Shown piece by piece: positions 25,658 through 35,890 of a stretch of 64,000 nucleotides of DNA; the first letter of the stretch is position 1; every line of letters starts with the position of its first letter. Under the pieces are notes generated by a model. The model was given only the letters and a program-made list of their open reading frames with translations. It was not told where the DNA came from and did no database searches. Both the position numbers and the translations under genes were made by a program. The stretch is from Hyphomonas atlantica corrig. (GTDB lineage Bacteria; Pseudomonadota; Alphaproteobacteria; Caulobacterales; Hyphomonadaceae), in NCBI RefSeq assembly GCF_000682715.1, contig NZ_AWFH01000001.1, positions 186,001 through 250,000 on the forward strand, given 5' to 3'.

Positions 25658-27379
25658 ATGACCGCAGCAGGATTCGATTCGTCACGTCGCTGGCAGGCAA
25701 CCACCTTTTTTGCATTGGCGGTGCTGCTTGTGGTGCGGGTCACGTTCACAGGTATTTCACCATTAAATCTCTATGCGGACGAAGCCCAGTACTGGCGCTG
25801 GGGAGAGACTCTTGAATGGGGCTATTATTCCAAGCCTCCGATGATCGCCTGGGTCATCCATGCGGTCACGACTGTATTGGGCAATGCAGAATGGGCTGTG
25901 CGTCTGCCCGCGGCCTTCCTTCACACGGCTGGCGCAGTCTTCATCTACTTCCTTGCGCGCGACATGTACGGCCACCGCGTGGGCATGTTCTCCAGCCTTG
26001 GCTATGCACTCATGCCGGCGGTCATTCTCTCCTCTGTGGTCATCTCGACAGATGGCGTGCTGATGCCCTTCTGGTGCGCTGCTTTGTGGGCACTCTGGAG
26101 GCTGCGAAACGAGAATGGTGGCTGGATCAGCGCAGTTGGCCTTGGCGCTGCGGTCGGATTTGGCTTCCTGTCCAAATACGCCATGCTGTATTTCGCGATC
26201 GGTACCTTGCTCGTACTGCTGCTTGATCAACAGAGTCGCCGCGCACTAATATCGTTTAAAGGCTTGGCCGCGCTCAGCATTGCAGCGGCCATCTTCGCGC
26301 CGCACCTCCTCTGGAATGCGGCAAATGATTTCAAGACCGTCAGCCATACGGTCGACAATGCAAATCTCGGTGGTGACCTTATAAATCCCGAGAACGCGCT
26401 CACCTTCCTGGTTGATCAACTCGGCGTATTCGGCCCGATCAGCTTCCTGGCACTATTTTTCGGCATATTCGTCATGCGCAGCGAAGATGACGGCATCATG
26501 GGCCGGGATCGCTGGTTGCTCTGTTTCATCCTGCCAGTCCTGATCATCATTCTCGGGCAAGCCGTCCTGTCTCGCGCAAACGCGAATTGGGCAGCAACCG
26601 CCTATCCGGCCGCCAGCGTGCTGGTTGCCGCTTGGCTCGCTCGCGCAAAGCCGAACCGGAATCTTTGGTACATCATTGCCGCTGTCAGTTTCCTTGCTTT
26701 CCTGCTCGCGCCAGACGTGTCGCTCCTCACGCGCATGCTGATTGGTTCGGTTGTCGCGGTGTCCATTCTTGGCTTCGGTCATTTCATGCGCCACTCGCCC
26801 TCAGGCCTGCTCTGGACCAGCCTCGCACTGCATGGCGTTCTGATGGTGACCTTCATGACGATCGCGCTATTGCCAGCATCGACAACGACCGCGCTCGGCT
26901 TTGACAATGCGCTGAAACGCACACGCGGCTGGGACGCCGCAGCGGAGCAGGTATTTGCCCGCGCTGACGAATTCAACGCGACTTCCGTCCTCGTGGATGA
27001 ACGCGAAGCATGGCACGGGCTAGACTATTACGCCCGTGACCGGACTACGCCGATGATCTCCTGGCGGCGCTATGCGGGGCCGAAGAGCTTTTCCGAAGCC
27101 CAGCCTCTGGAAGGCGACCTCGCCGAACGTGTTCTTGTCGCCTCACTTCACTCCGGCATGAGACCCAAGCTGCGCAGTGATTTCCGATCTTTCGAACATG
27201 TTGGTGCGGTGACAATACCACTCGGCACGCGCAGCAATGGCTGCCCCATCGTTCGGGAATTCCAACTCTATATCGGGACGGGATATGCGCGTCAGGAGCG
27301 CACGCAGGAATGGGAAGCCAAATTTGACGGACAGACCGAATTCAAGCCGGCCCCCTGCCCGCCTGTTCCGGGTCAGTGA
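25658..27379 (+). CDS. GT39/ArnT-like membrane glycosyltransferase
   Basis: Polytopic GT-C enzyme that uses a polyprenyl-phosphate sugar donor, as in ArnT and PMT families. The first periplasmic loop carries the family acidic motif LYADEAQYWRWGETLEWGYYSKPP, and about a dozen hydrophobic segments follow, with a soluble C-terminal domain from about residue 430. ATG 25658 with AAGGA upstream is preferred over an in-frame codon at 25589, which would add 23 polar residues. Acceptor (lipid A, protein or other glycan) is unknown. Its end overlaps the convergent msrA end by 7 bases. Confidence 0.86.
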   Translation: MTAAGFDSSRRWQATTFFALAVLLVVRVTFTGISPLNLYADEAQYWRWGETLEWGYYSKPPMIAWVIHAVTTVLGNAEWAVRLPAAFLHTAGAVFIYFLARDMYGHRVGMFSSLGYALMPAVILSSVVISTDGVLMPFWCAALWALWRLRNENGGWISAVGLGAAVGFGFLSKYAMLYFAIGTLLVLLLDQQSRRALISFKGLAALSIAAAIFAPHLLWNAANDFKTVSHTVDNANLGGDLINPENALTFLVDQLGVFGPISFLALFFGIFVMRSEDDGIMGRDRWLLCFILPVLIIILGQAVLSRANANWAATAYPAASVLVAAWLARAKPNRNLWYIIAAVSFLAFLLAPDVSLLTRMLIGSVVAVSILGFGHFMRHSPSGLLWTSLALHGVLMVTFMTIALLPASTTTALGFDNALKRTRGWDAAAEQVFARADEFNATSVLVDEREAWHGLDYYARDRTTPMISWRRYAGPKSFSEAQPLEGDLAERVLVASLHSGMRPKLRSDFRSFEHVGAVTIPLGTRSNGCPIVREFQLYIGTGYARQERTQEWEAKFDGQTEFKPAPCPPVPGQ

Positions 27380-28026
27380 TCAGAAGCGCTACTGCCCCAA
27401 AGATCCTTAACCCGGCCATCACGGCCACATGACGCGCGATAATAGCGGTACTTGAGTGGGTTCTTCTTGTAATAATTCTGATGATAGCCTTCGGCTGGCC
27501 AGAAGGTGCTCGCCTGGAGCACCGGCGTGACAACAGGGTCTTTCAGAATTTCGGACTCCTCGATCTCGGCGATCTCGGCTTCCGCAATGGCGCGCTCATC
27601 CGCCGTGGCAACAAACACAGCTGTTCGATAGCTGTCGCCCTTGTCGCAGAACTGTCCGTAGGGATCCGTTGGGTCCACATGCCGGAAGAAGAAATCGACG
27701 AGCGTTTCATAGCTCACAACGTCCGGATCATAGGTGACTTTCACCGCCTCATAATGTCCGGTGTTTTCCTTTGAAACCTGTTCATAGGTCGGATTGGCAA
27801 GCTCGCCACCCGTGTACCCCGAGACCGTATCAAACACGCCTTCAACCTTGTCGAAATCTGCCTCGACACACCAGAAGCACCCTCCCGCAAAAATCGCGGT
27901 CGACAAGCGTTTCGCGCTTGGCTCTGAAACAGGCTGATTCTCGGCGCCGGCATTGGAAAAGAAGGCAAGCGCCATTGCGGCCAGGCCGGCAGCAACGGTC
28001 AATGTGGGGGCGGACGGTAAACGCAT
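27373..28026 (-). CDS. msrA: Peptide-methionine (S)-S-oxide reductase MsrA, exported form
   Basis: Repairs oxidised methionine (S-epimer). The catalytic motif is FAGGCFWCVEADFDKVEGV, followed by SGYTGG, PTYEQVSKENTGHYEAVKV, DPTDPYGQFCDKGDSYRT and the C-terminal EGYHQNYYKKNP. A resolving Cys may be the one in YYRASCGRDG. From ATG 28026 the protein begins MRLPSAPTLTVAAGLAAMALAFFSNAGA, a plausible export signal, which would make it periplasmic. An ATG at 28086 with GGGGGA upstream is an alternative that would add 20 basic residues. It lies downstream of pbpC on the same strand. Confidence 0.9.
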   Translation of the reverse strand: MRLPSAPTLTVAAGLAAMALAFFSNAGAENQPVSEPSAKRLSTAIFAGGCFWCVEADFDKVEGVFDTVSGYTGGELANPTYEQVSKENTGHYEAVKVTYDPDVVSYETLVDFFFRHVDPTDPYGQFCDKGDSYRTAVFVATADERAIAEAEIAEIEESEILKDPVVTPVLQASTFWPAEGYHQNYYKKNPLKYRYYRASCGRDGRVKDLWGSSASDH

Positions 28027-28189
28027 ATCTGAACCCGGTACTCTAAACTCTCGCGGCAAAACCACACGCCGCTTCCAGTCCCTCATATGGCTGTCCCCCG
28101 GTCGCCGTGAAGGCCGCAAAGGCAGTGTTGACAGAAATGTGTTTCAGCCGTGTTGCCGATTGGTGTCAGTCGTGTGCGCAGTTGTGTCA

Positions 28190-30247
28190 TCACGACGGCC
28201 CCGTTAAAACGCGGACACGAACCAGGCTGGACCGGCCGCTGCCATCTACCGCTGTGACCGTATAGAACCCTGCCTGCGATGGCCTCCAGATGGGCGCACC
28301 GGCATCGTCGGTCTCGGCCGGACTGCCATCGATGTACCAGCTGAGCTTTCCCTCACCTCGCCCCGCAAGGACGAAAGGCCGGGCCGAACTGCCATCCACA
28401 CTGCCGGCCCATAATTCCGCATTGGCTGGCGGAAACAGAATTTCAGGCGGCGCCGCAGGCGAAAAGTCATGCAACGCACCACGCGTTTCAATTTTGCTCT
28501 GAGTGGTCAATCGCGTGCGGGCCTCGCCCTCGTCCCGCAAATGGTGTGCAGTACGATCTGCGATTTCAAACAGAATAGGCAAAGCAGTGGTCCGTCCGGT
28601 CTTTCCGGGCCGTGGCGCTCCGTCCGCCCTGCCTACCCACACCACGATGGCATGCTCACCGGACACACCCGCGGCCCAGCTGTCACGGAACCCATAGGAC
28701 GTACCTGTCTTGAAAGCGACTTGCGGTGCCCCTTCCGTCAAGCGCCCCGGCATACGCCCTTCAGGCATGGGACCATTTTGCAAGATACGGATGATGTCTG
28801 AAGCACTCTCCGCGCTGACCAGCCTACGCCCCGTTCGCTCAAAACTTGCCGTTTCCCCGTCGGCGCGCCAGACCAGCGGCTTGGCCACACCTTCGTCCCC
28901 AAGCGCCGAATAGAGCACGGCAAGCTCCCGCGCCGTCAGGCCAGCACCACCAAGCGCCAAGGCAAGCCCGGCTTCATGACTGGCACTGCCACTGATCCGG
29001 GGGCGCGCACCTGCCAGCGCGAGTTGCGCCGCAAAGCGCTCTGGCCCCACTCGGTCCAGCATCAGAACCGCAGGCACATTCAGGGAATGCTGAAGCGCGT
29101 CCGACACGCGAACGTCGCCGCGAAACAAGCGATCAAAATTCTCTGGCTGATAGGACGCAAACCGCTTTGGCAAATCGGCAATTCGCGTATCCGGCACCGC
29201 CTGCCCGTCATCAAACGCCATGGCGTAGACAAAAGGTTTCAGTGTCGATCCCGGAGATCGCGCCCGCGCTGTCAGGTCCAACCACCCCCCTGCCCTGTCA
29301 CGTGACGCAGACCCAACCAGAGCCCGCACGCCCCGCGTGGGGATATGCACCACGATGGCGGAGACCTGTACATCCGTCCCTTCCGCTTCAGCCTTGCGCA
29401 GGGCGATCGCCTCAAGTTCAGACTGAAGCCCGGCATCCAGTGTGGACTGCACATCTTCGCGCGGGCCACTCGAAAGTGCCTTCTCCGTGCCGTGCCAGGC
29501 ACGCATCGGAAAGTCCCTCCGGCGTGTGGGCACAGAGGACAGCATCACCTCCTCCACGTCCGCATCACTGAAAACGCCGTACCGATTGAGCTTGGTCGCA
29601 ACCCAGTCGCGCGCTTTTCTGGCCTGCTCTGGGCGGCGGTCAGGTCGGCGTACTTCAGGGGATTGCGGCAATGCAATCAGTAATGCAATTTCATCATCAG
29701 ACAGACGATCTGCTTCATGGCCGAAATAGCTCCAGCTAGCCGCGCGAACCCCTTCCAGATTTCCTCCATAGGGGGTCAGCGTCAGGTAGAGTTCAAGAAT
29801 TTCATCCTTGGATAATCGGCGCTCGATCTGCCAGGCACGGGCGATCTCAATTATTTTGGAGCCTACATTGCGATCCCGCGGCTCCAGCATGCGAGCGGTC
29901 TGCATGGTGATCGTGGAGCCACCGGACACTACACGGCCCGCCCTCGCTGAATCGACCACAGCGCGCATGAGCCCGGCCCAGTCGGTTCCGCGATGACTGT
30001 AGAAGCGCTTGTCCTCCACACGGATCAGCGCCTCTATGAATTCAGGATCAATTTTGTCCAGGTCGCCGCGAAACCGCCAACGGCCATCATCAGTCGGGAA
30101 AGCCCGCAGCGGCTTTCCCTCGCGATCCGTGACAAGCGCCGAAATCTCTCCGGCGCGTTCTAATGGTGGCGGCAGAACATGGTCCGCAAGCACGACCGCC
30201 GCAAACAATGCGGCGATCGCGATGACGATCCGCCGTGGCGTCAGCAT
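28190..30247 (-). CDS. pbpC: Penicillin-binding protein 1C (bifunctional transglycosylase/transpeptidase)
   Basis: Inner-membrane peptidoglycan synthase-type protein of 685 aa. N-terminal TM about 5-20; GT51 domain with RVEDKRFYSHRGTDWAGLMRAV and GGSTITMQTARML; transpeptidase domain with SxxK in SPGSTLKPFVYAM, SxN in LQHSLNVPAV and KTG in FKTGTSYGFRDSWAAG; then the PbpC C-terminal beta domain (FPPANAELWAGS... LSWYIDGSPAET). It starts three bases after the alpha-2-macroglobulin stop, a linkage conserved widely and suggesting joint cell-wall/defence function in the periplasm. Confidence 0.95.
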   Translation of the reverse strand: MLTPRRIVIAIAALFAAVVLADHVLPPPLERAGEISALVTDREGKPLRAFPTDDGRWRFRGDLDKIDPEFIEALIRVEDKRFYSHRGTDWAGLMRAVVDSARAGRVVSGGSTITMQTARMLEPRDRNVGSKIIEIARAWQIERRLSKDEILELYLTLTPYGGNLEGVRAASWSYFGHEADRLSDDEIALLIALPQSPEVRRPDRRPEQARKARDWVATKLNRYGVFSDADVEEVMLSSVPTRRRDFPMRAWHGTEKALSSGPREDVQSTLDAGLQSELEAIALRKAEAEGTDVQVSAIVVHIPTRGVRALVGSASRDRAGGWLDLTARARSPGSTLKPFVYAMAFDDGQAVPDTRIADLPKRFASYQPENFDRLFRGDVRVSDALQHSLNVPAVLMLDRVGPERFAAQLALAGARPRISGSASHEAGLALALGGAGLTARELAVLYSALGDEGVAKPLVWRADGETASFERTGRRLVSAESASDIIRILQNGPMPEGRMPGRLTEGAPQVAFKTGTSYGFRDSWAAGVSGEHAIVVWVGRADGAPRPGKTGRTTALPILFEIADRTAHHLRDEGEARTRLTTQSKIETRGALHDFSPAAPPEILFPPANAELWAGSVDGSSARPFVLAGRGEGKLSWYIDGSPAETDDAGAPIWRPSQAGFYTVTAVDGSGRSSLVRVRVLTGPS

Positions 30248-30250
30248 GGC

Positions 30251-33200
30251 TTACTGGCCGCCCCCCATTGTCCCCGGTTGGGCACTGATCGTCACCCGGC
30301 CCGGCCGCGACCGTGCGAACACTTCCGGACGGTACATGTCTTCGGCCACCACGCCCGGCATCGCGAATTCGCCCGGCGTGACGGCTCGCACCACATAGGC
30401 CAGCGTTACAGGTTGGGCGTAAGCATCTACCGCCGCCACGAACCGGTCATCCTGAGCCTCCGCAGTCTGCGCGTTGGCGATCTCACCAAGGAATGCAAAC
30501 GCCCCTGAGCTGCCATACTGGCGACGCCCGTCTGCGGGTCGCAACACCGACTCAATTTCAAAGCCAGCGGGAAGAAGGTCTGCCACGATCACCGGATTGA
30601 GGCGGCGTTCCTGCGGCGACACAGTCAGACGCACGACCAGCTGGTCCCCCTGACTGATGCGGGCCAGGTTTACGCGGCCACCCGTCAGCGTGAAGAAGCT
30701 CTTGTCGACGTTCAGTTTCGACGTCGCGGCAGGCGGCGCAGTTTCTGGCGAGCCAGAAACCATTACAGTCCGGAACATCGGCGCCTTGCCTTCAAGAGTG
30801 AATGTCACGCCTTCCTCGGCCTGTGCTTCGGTCAGGGCATACTGGCGGTCATTGTTATTGCCACGGCCGAGTCCCTCGACTTTCAGGCGGAAGCCATCGC
30901 CACCCTTGTTCAGGGCGTCCACCGCAAGCAGCGCGAAGGCTTTCTCCTGCGTGGTCAGACCACTCGGGTCAGGCGCATCTTCACTCAACTTCGCCGCAAG
31001 ACGTTCAACGACATCCAGCATGTTGGCTTCGGAGGCGAGTGCGAGGATCGCGGTCTCGTCGCGCAGAGGCGTCTGGTAATAGTCGCCCGTATTCTCGTAG
31101 CCGAGCGCCTCCTCCGCAGCCGCAAAGGCCGATGCTGCACGTGACCGATCACCCAGCATCGCCAGTCCCGCGCCAATATGTGCACGCGCCAGCGGGCTGT
31201 CGATTTCCGTCAGCTCACGATCATGCAGATAGCGCAGGCGAGAGATGTCTGCCTTACCCGCCTTGGCCAGCACATAGAGCGCATAGGCGGCAGAGCGTTG
31301 CATCATCTTTTCAGATGTGTCGTTGGAATAGCGGCTCTCATACACATCCGTGTCGTAGCCGTACACGCGCCAGGAATCTCCGGTCGATATCGCACGAAGT
31401 GCCCCATAGGCGCGCTCCAGCGCTTCATCCGGCACTGCATATCCAGCCTGCTTTGCGCGATAGGCAAAATCGGTCACATATGCGCCAAGCCAAGGCGACG
31501 CATAGCCGTCCCCTTCCCGCCACAGACCGAAGGCTCCATCCGATCCCTGACGGTTCAACAATGTGTTCACTGCGGTCTGGATACGCGTCTTCGGATCGTC
31601 ACGGCGCTCAGGTGCGCCCATTGCAATCAACTGCTCCGAATAGAGCAACGGCAAGGCCCGGCTCGTCGTCTGTTCCGTACAGCCATAAGGGTAGCGATCA
31701 AGCGAAGCGTATAGCGTCGCGGGATCCATAGGCAACGTCGAATAGCCAACACTCACCGACGCTGATCCCGGCACCAATCCGTCAAGTAAATCGGCAGACA
31801 CGGTGTAGGTGTCGTCTGGCTCCATGAGCGCGCGGCTGATGCGCGTGACCGGCAGATAGGGCGAACGCGTCTGGATCTGGTAGGAGCGCTCCGTCTCGAA
31901 ATCATTTGGTCCACTGACAACAAGACGTACCGTCGAAATCCCTTCCGACGTCGCATCGACGCGCACCGGCACATCGGCGCGCACACCGGTCGCCAGGGAC
32001 CGCGTCAGCTTGCCGTCGGCGACATCAACCGGGCCGTCCGCAGTGATCTCTGCGGTAAACGCGCCAGGGCCAACTTCAACATTGTCGATACTGGCCGTGA
32101 TCTGGGCCTCGTCGCCCGGTGCCAGGAAGCGTGGCATGATCAGATCGGACGGCGCTTTTTCGCGCACGATCATGCTGGCCTCTGCCGAACCAAGCCCAGA
32201 GCGTGACCACGCCACAGCCATGAGGCGAAGTTCACCGTTGAACTCTGGCAGTTCCAGACGGACTTTCGTCTTGCCGGACCGGCCTACATCCACGAGGCCG
32301 GAGAACAGAGCAACCGACTTCACGGGGACAACCGAAAGTCCTTCGCCGCCAAGCTGGTCACCGCCCGAGCGAACTTCCGCTGGCAACCCCATGTTCGGAT
32401 CAAGCAGGCGACCATAGTCGTCATACATCTCAACACCGAGCGCCTTCTTGCCGTAATAGTAGCTGACAGGGTCCGGGCTCTTGAATTTGGTCAGGCTGAG
32501 GATGCCCTCATCCACAGCCGCCAGCGTCAGGAAGACCGGCTCACGCGGGCCACCATCAAACTCAACCTCGACAACCTGTTCGCCAACCGGGCGGGCAATT
32601 TCTGGCGCATTCAGCGTCAGTTCAAATGTACGCTCTCCCATATCAACGGGGATGTGGGTGACACCCACAGCACGGCGCGGCTTCGCCCGCAGGATCGGGT
32701 CGCGCTCGGTATAGACCGAGACCATGACATAGGCGCCTTCGCCCCATTCATCCGTAACCGGCAAGGTGACATTCGTTCCCTGCTCGCTGACGGAAAAATT
32801 CTGAACCGACAGAATACGGTCTGTCGCTACCACGACTTGGGCCTGACCTTCATAAGGCGGCACAATGGTGATGTCAGCGCTCTGGCCTGCCGACGGCGCC
32901 TTCTCAGGGCCGATGATTCGGACACGATCCGGCGCTTCCGCACCATCTTCCGAGACACCGCCGCCCCAACCCACATAGAAATCATCACTGGAGGCTGCAG
33001 ACGCATTTGCATCAGTGCCCTCAACCACCAATTCGTGGCTTCCCCAGTCCAGACCCGAAACGCGAATCTCTGCGCTGCCGCCTTCTGGCGTCGTGACAAT
33101 TCCCTCATTGACCTTGGTCACCGTACGGGACCGACGCCAGCGCCAGCGATCCCCATCGCGGTACCAGTCATAATGGTAGTCGATGGCAAGCAATTTCCAG

Positions 33201-35224
33201 TTTAGGCGCTGGGCAATCGCCTGGCCTTTCTCGTTCATGGCCACGACTTCATAAGCCGCGTCCTGGCCTTCCTCGACCGAATACTCAAACCCGGGCTTGA
33301 GACCGACATAGAGCCGTTCCGGACGATACGGAATACGCACGCTCTCCGTCACAGCCCGGCCGCCCGGCTCAAGTACGCTAACAACCGTATTGATCCGCAG
33401 TGGCACGCCCGCATTGCTGCCGGCATTTCCAGGTGCCAGCGTGACTGTCGTCACCCCTGCCCCATCCGTTGTGCGATCATCCATTTCCAGAATGCGTTCG
33501 CGGAAGTTCTCGTCATGACGACCGAACTTGAAACCCTTGAAAGCCGGGAATGGATTCGCCTGCGCTTCGATCCGTGCTTCGGACTTCACGGTAAGGCCCG
33601 CGCCGGGTGCGCCGTAGAGAAAGCGGGAAGCCACCTCAACTGCGCGCGTTCCACCCAGCAGAATCGGTGTCTCCTCGTCCGTATCCAGATCGACTGCGAT
33701 ACGCTGAGGCACGAAATCCTCTACCGAGAAACTTACCGAACCAGATGTGCCCGAAACGCCATCCATTTCAACTGTTGCGCGCCACTGGCCGCGCGATGCG
33801 CCCTTCGCCAGTTCATACCCTTCAACAACGGCCGATCCCTCTGGATCATCAAAGCGGATCTTTTCTGCAACCAGCCCATTCGGACGATAGATCACCAGAT
33901 TGCCGCTGCGGTCTTCAATCGCCTTGCCCGTATGATCACGCAGCAAGGCTGTCAGGCGAACCGTTTCGCCGGGACGATAGATGCCGCGTTCGGTATACAT
34001 ATAAGCGTCGATGTCACCGGACATACGACGTCCGCCCACGGCGTACTCTGACAAATCGACCGGAGCGCGTGTCAGATCCAGAACGGCCAACTCACCCTTG
34101 GCGCTATAGGCCAGGATCAGTTTCGGCTCCATATTGCCTTGCCCGTTGGTGATTGGCGCGTCGAAGGCGATGCGTCCAACCTCGTTTGTGCGTCCTTCGG
34201 CAAGAATATCATTGTTGCGGGCGACCAATTGCACGGTCGTATCTGGTACAGGTCGCCCATCCTGCAGGGATCGCAGTGTGATATCGAGCCCGTTGCCGCC
34301 CTCATACGCCGTGATGGCAAGGTCGGTCATCATGATCCAGCGACTCGACGAGGCAGGTGGCTGCTCAGCGCTGCTGAGATCGGCTGCGTCCTTCACGGTC
34401 ACGTAGTAGGCGCCCGGCTCCAATGGGCCGACGACATCCTGCAACGGAAACACCGAAATGACCGGTGCGTTTTGTTCGTTCGCAATCGGCATGCGTCCAG
34501 TGAACAGTGTTTCCTGAACATCGTCCGGATTGTCTTCGCCCCAAGTGTATCCATAGCTGCCTTGAGCATTCGTCCGCCCCTGAGAGATGGATTTGAAGGC
34601 CAGCGCGCGATCATTCACGCGGGCGACCGTGACTTCCACTTCGTCGACATTCACGGTTTCGATCGGCAGGCCATCCGCATCTTCGCGCGGCAGGATCACC
34701 CCTGCTCCCTTGAAGCCGACATAGGGTGGTCGATCGGCAAAATCGATCGGCACGGTCTCTTCGGATTTCAACGTCCGTCCATCTGCGGCAGGAAGCCCAG
34801 ACAGCAGAGTGGCCGACCGTTCCGATCCAAATGTCAGGCCACCCACGCAAAGTTCGCGTCCCTCGACGCTCAGCGCCGGGCGGAAGGCTGGTCGAAACTC
34901 GACATAGGGCGAATAGTCCGCTTCCGGATCAAGTGGCGCTGAAAACACAAAACAGGCCAGAGGCTGTTCGGTCGACGTGTCGATACGGTACCGGAAATAG
35001 GAGAAATCCTGCTCGGCTTCTGCCTGCGCGGCCTGACGACGACGTTCGCGCTGGCGGGCCGCAACATTGTCTGCCGGTGACCGGGTAACAATCGTCCCTT
35101 CCTCACTGGCGACGTCAGACGGTTTGTCAGCTTTGTCCCCTCCGCACGCCGCCAGCGCAGCGATCAAGACGGCAGCAACCAGTGTCCGACCAAATCCCCG
35201 CTTGCCCGATACGAAGTACGACAT
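30251..35224 (-). CDS. Bacterial alpha-2-macroglobulin lipoprotein with thioester
   Basis: A 1657-residue envelope protein that traps proteases. Lipobox LAAC follows a TM-like signal (RTLVAAVLIAALAACGGDK). A series of MG beta-sandwich domains includes YMYTERGIYRPGETV and the bait-region zone. The thioester motif is intact in the form GCTEQ (Cys1182, codon complementary to 31679-31681), where many homologues have CLEQ. The thioester helical domain (STGDSW, GAYVTDFAYRAKQAG) and receptor-type C-terminal domain follow. AAAGGAGAGGG precedes the start. It is the first gene of the pair with pbpC, as in E. coli yfhM-pbpC. Confidence 0.93.
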   Translation of the reverse strand: MSYFVSGKRGFGRTLVAAVLIAALAACGGDKADKPSDVASEEGTIVTRSPADNVAARQRERRRQAAQAEAEQDFSYFRYRIDTSTEQPLACFVFSAPLDPEADYSPYVEFRPAFRPALSVEGRELCVGGLTFGSERSATLLSGLPAADGRTLKSEETVPIDFADRPPYVGFKGAGVILPREDADGLPIETVNVDEVEVTVARVNDRALAFKSISQGRTNAQGSYGYTWGEDNPDDVQETLFTGRMPIANEQNAPVISVFPLQDVVGPLEPGAYYVTVKDAADLSSAEQPPASSSRWIMMTDLAITAYEGGNGLDITLRSLQDGRPVPDTTVQLVARNNDILAEGRTNEVGRIAFDAPITNGQGNMEPKLILAYSAKGELAVLDLTRAPVDLSEYAVGGRRMSGDIDAYMYTERGIYRPGETVRLTALLRDHTGKAIEDRSGNLVIYRPNGLVAEKIRFDDPEGSAVVEGYELAKGASRGQWRATVEMDGVSGTSGSVSFSVEDFVPQRIAVDLDTDEETPILLGGTRAVEVASRFLYGAPGAGLTVKSEARIEAQANPFPAFKGFKFGRHDENFRERILEMDDRTTDGAGVTTVTLAPGNAGSNAGVPLRINTVVSVLEPGGRAVTESVRIPYRPERLYVGLKPGFEYSVEEGQDAAYEVVAMNEKGQAIAQRLNWKLLAIDYHYDWYRDGDRWRWRRSRTVTKVNEGIVTTPEGGSAEIRVSGLDWGSHELVVEGTDANASAASSDDFYVGWGGGVSEDGAEAPDRVRIIGPEKAPSAGQSADITIVPPYEGQAQVVVATDRILSVQNFSVSEQGTNVTLPVTDEWGEGAYVMVSVYTERDPILRAKPRRAVGVTHIPVDMGERTFELTLNAPEIARPVGEQVVEVEFDGGPREPVFLTLAAVDEGILSLTKFKSPDPVSYYYGKKALGVEMYDDYGRLLDPNMGLPAEVRSGGDQLGGEGLSVVPVKSVALFSGLVDVGRSGKTKVRLELPEFNGELRLMAVAWSRSGLGSAEASMIVREKAPSDLIMPRFLAPGDEAQITASIDNVEVGPGAFTAEITADGPVDVADGKLTRSLATGVRADVPVRVDATSEGISTVRLVVSGPNDFETERSYQIQTRSPYLPVTRISRALMEPDDTYTVSADLLDGLVPGSASVSVGYSTLPMDPATLYASLDRYPYGCTEQTTSRALPLLYSEQLIAMGAPERRDDPKTRIQTAVNTLLNRQGSDGAFGLWREGDGYASPWLGAYVTDFAYRAKQAGYAVPDEALERAYGALRAISTGDSWRVYGYDTDVYESRYSNDTSEKMMQRSAAYALYVLAKAGKADISRLRYLHDRELTEIDSPLARAHIGAGLAMLGDRSRAASAFAAAEEALGYENTGDYYQTPLRDETAILALASEANMLDVVERLAAKLSEDAPDPSGLTTQEKAFALLAVDALNKGGDGFRLKVEGLGRGNNNDRQYALTEAQAEEGVTFTLEGKAPMFRTVMVSGSPETAPPAATSKLNVDKSFFTLTGGRVNLARISQGDQLVVRLTVSPQERRLNPVIVADLLPAGFEIESVLRPADGRRQYGSSGAFAFLGEIANAQTAEAQDDRFVAAVDAYAQPVTLAYVVRAVTPGEFAMPGVVAEDMYRPEVFARSRPGRVTISAQPGTMGGGQ

Positions 35225-35394
35225 GGAACCCTCTCCTTTGAGCTTTCTTACAACTCTTACACCTCTTCGCCGCGGCGCGAACAGGGCGCGAATGGGTCAA
35301 ATCAAAGAAAATTCTACAAATTCCGACCACAATCCCGCGACCGACACCGCATTTGGGGGTTGCCAGTCGGTGACGCGCGGGGAATTGGTTCCGT

Positions 35395-35754
35395 ATGTGG
35401 ATTTGGCGCGCAATCGGAAGTTTGGCCTTCGTGCTCGGCGCGATTGGACTGGCCATCCCGGTATGGCCAACCACTATCTTCTGGATCGTGGCCGCACTCG
35501 CTTTCGCCAAGTCCAACCCCATTTGGGCCGATTGGATCTATCGACAGCCCGGCGTCGGACCAACCATCAAGGCCTTCATTGAGACCGGAGCCATGGGGCG
35601 GGAAGCAAAGATTGCTGCCCTCATCGGCATGTCCATTGCCGCCGGCCTCATTGTCATCTTCGGCTATCGCAATCCCTGGATGCTGGGTTTCGGACTCGGC
35701 CTCATCGCAATCGGGGCCGTTTTCGTCATTACGCGAAAACCCTTGCGAGACTGA
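35395..35754 (+). CDS. DUF454 (YbaN-like) inner-membrane protein
   Basis: A 119-residue membrane protein with three or four hydrophobic segments: residues 4-22 (WRAIGSLAFVLGAIGLAIPV), 27-40, 72-88 (IAALIGMSIAAGLIVIFGY) and 94-112. The DUF454 hallmark PVWPTTIFWIVAALAFAKSNPIWADWIYRQP is clear. Function is unknown in the family. GGGGAATTGG lies a little upstream of ATG. Transcribed away from the alpha-2-macroglobulin gene. Confidence 0.85.
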   Translation: MWIWRAIGSLAFVLGAIGLAIPVWPTTIFWIVAALAFAKSNPIWADWIYRQPGVGPTIKAFIETGAMGREAKIAALIGMSIAAGLIVIFGYRNPWMLGFGLGLIAIGAVFVITRKPLRD

Positions 35755-35784
35755 GAGCCTTCAACGGGACTTACAAACGCAAGA

Positions 35785-35845
35785 AGTAAGTGTTCACTTC
35801 CTCACTTGCCGCATTCTGGCCGCATTTAGTTAGCAAACGCTTACT
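35785..35845. promoter_or_regulatory. Two copies of an imperfect 14-bp palindrome upstream of the CarF-like gene
   Basis: AGTAAGTGTTCACT at 35785-35798 and, on the other strand, AGTAAGCGTTTGCT (complement of 35832-35845) agree at 11 of 14 positions with shared consensus AGTAAGYGTTYRCT. They are 47 bp apart and end 46 bp before the desaturase-like gene. The size and symmetry resemble TetR-family operators. No regulator gene is adjacent, so the binding protein is unknown. Confidence 0.4.
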
Positions 35846-35890
35846 TGCTAGTCCAGCTATCCTAGTTCGACAGCAAGAAGGAGATGGCCC

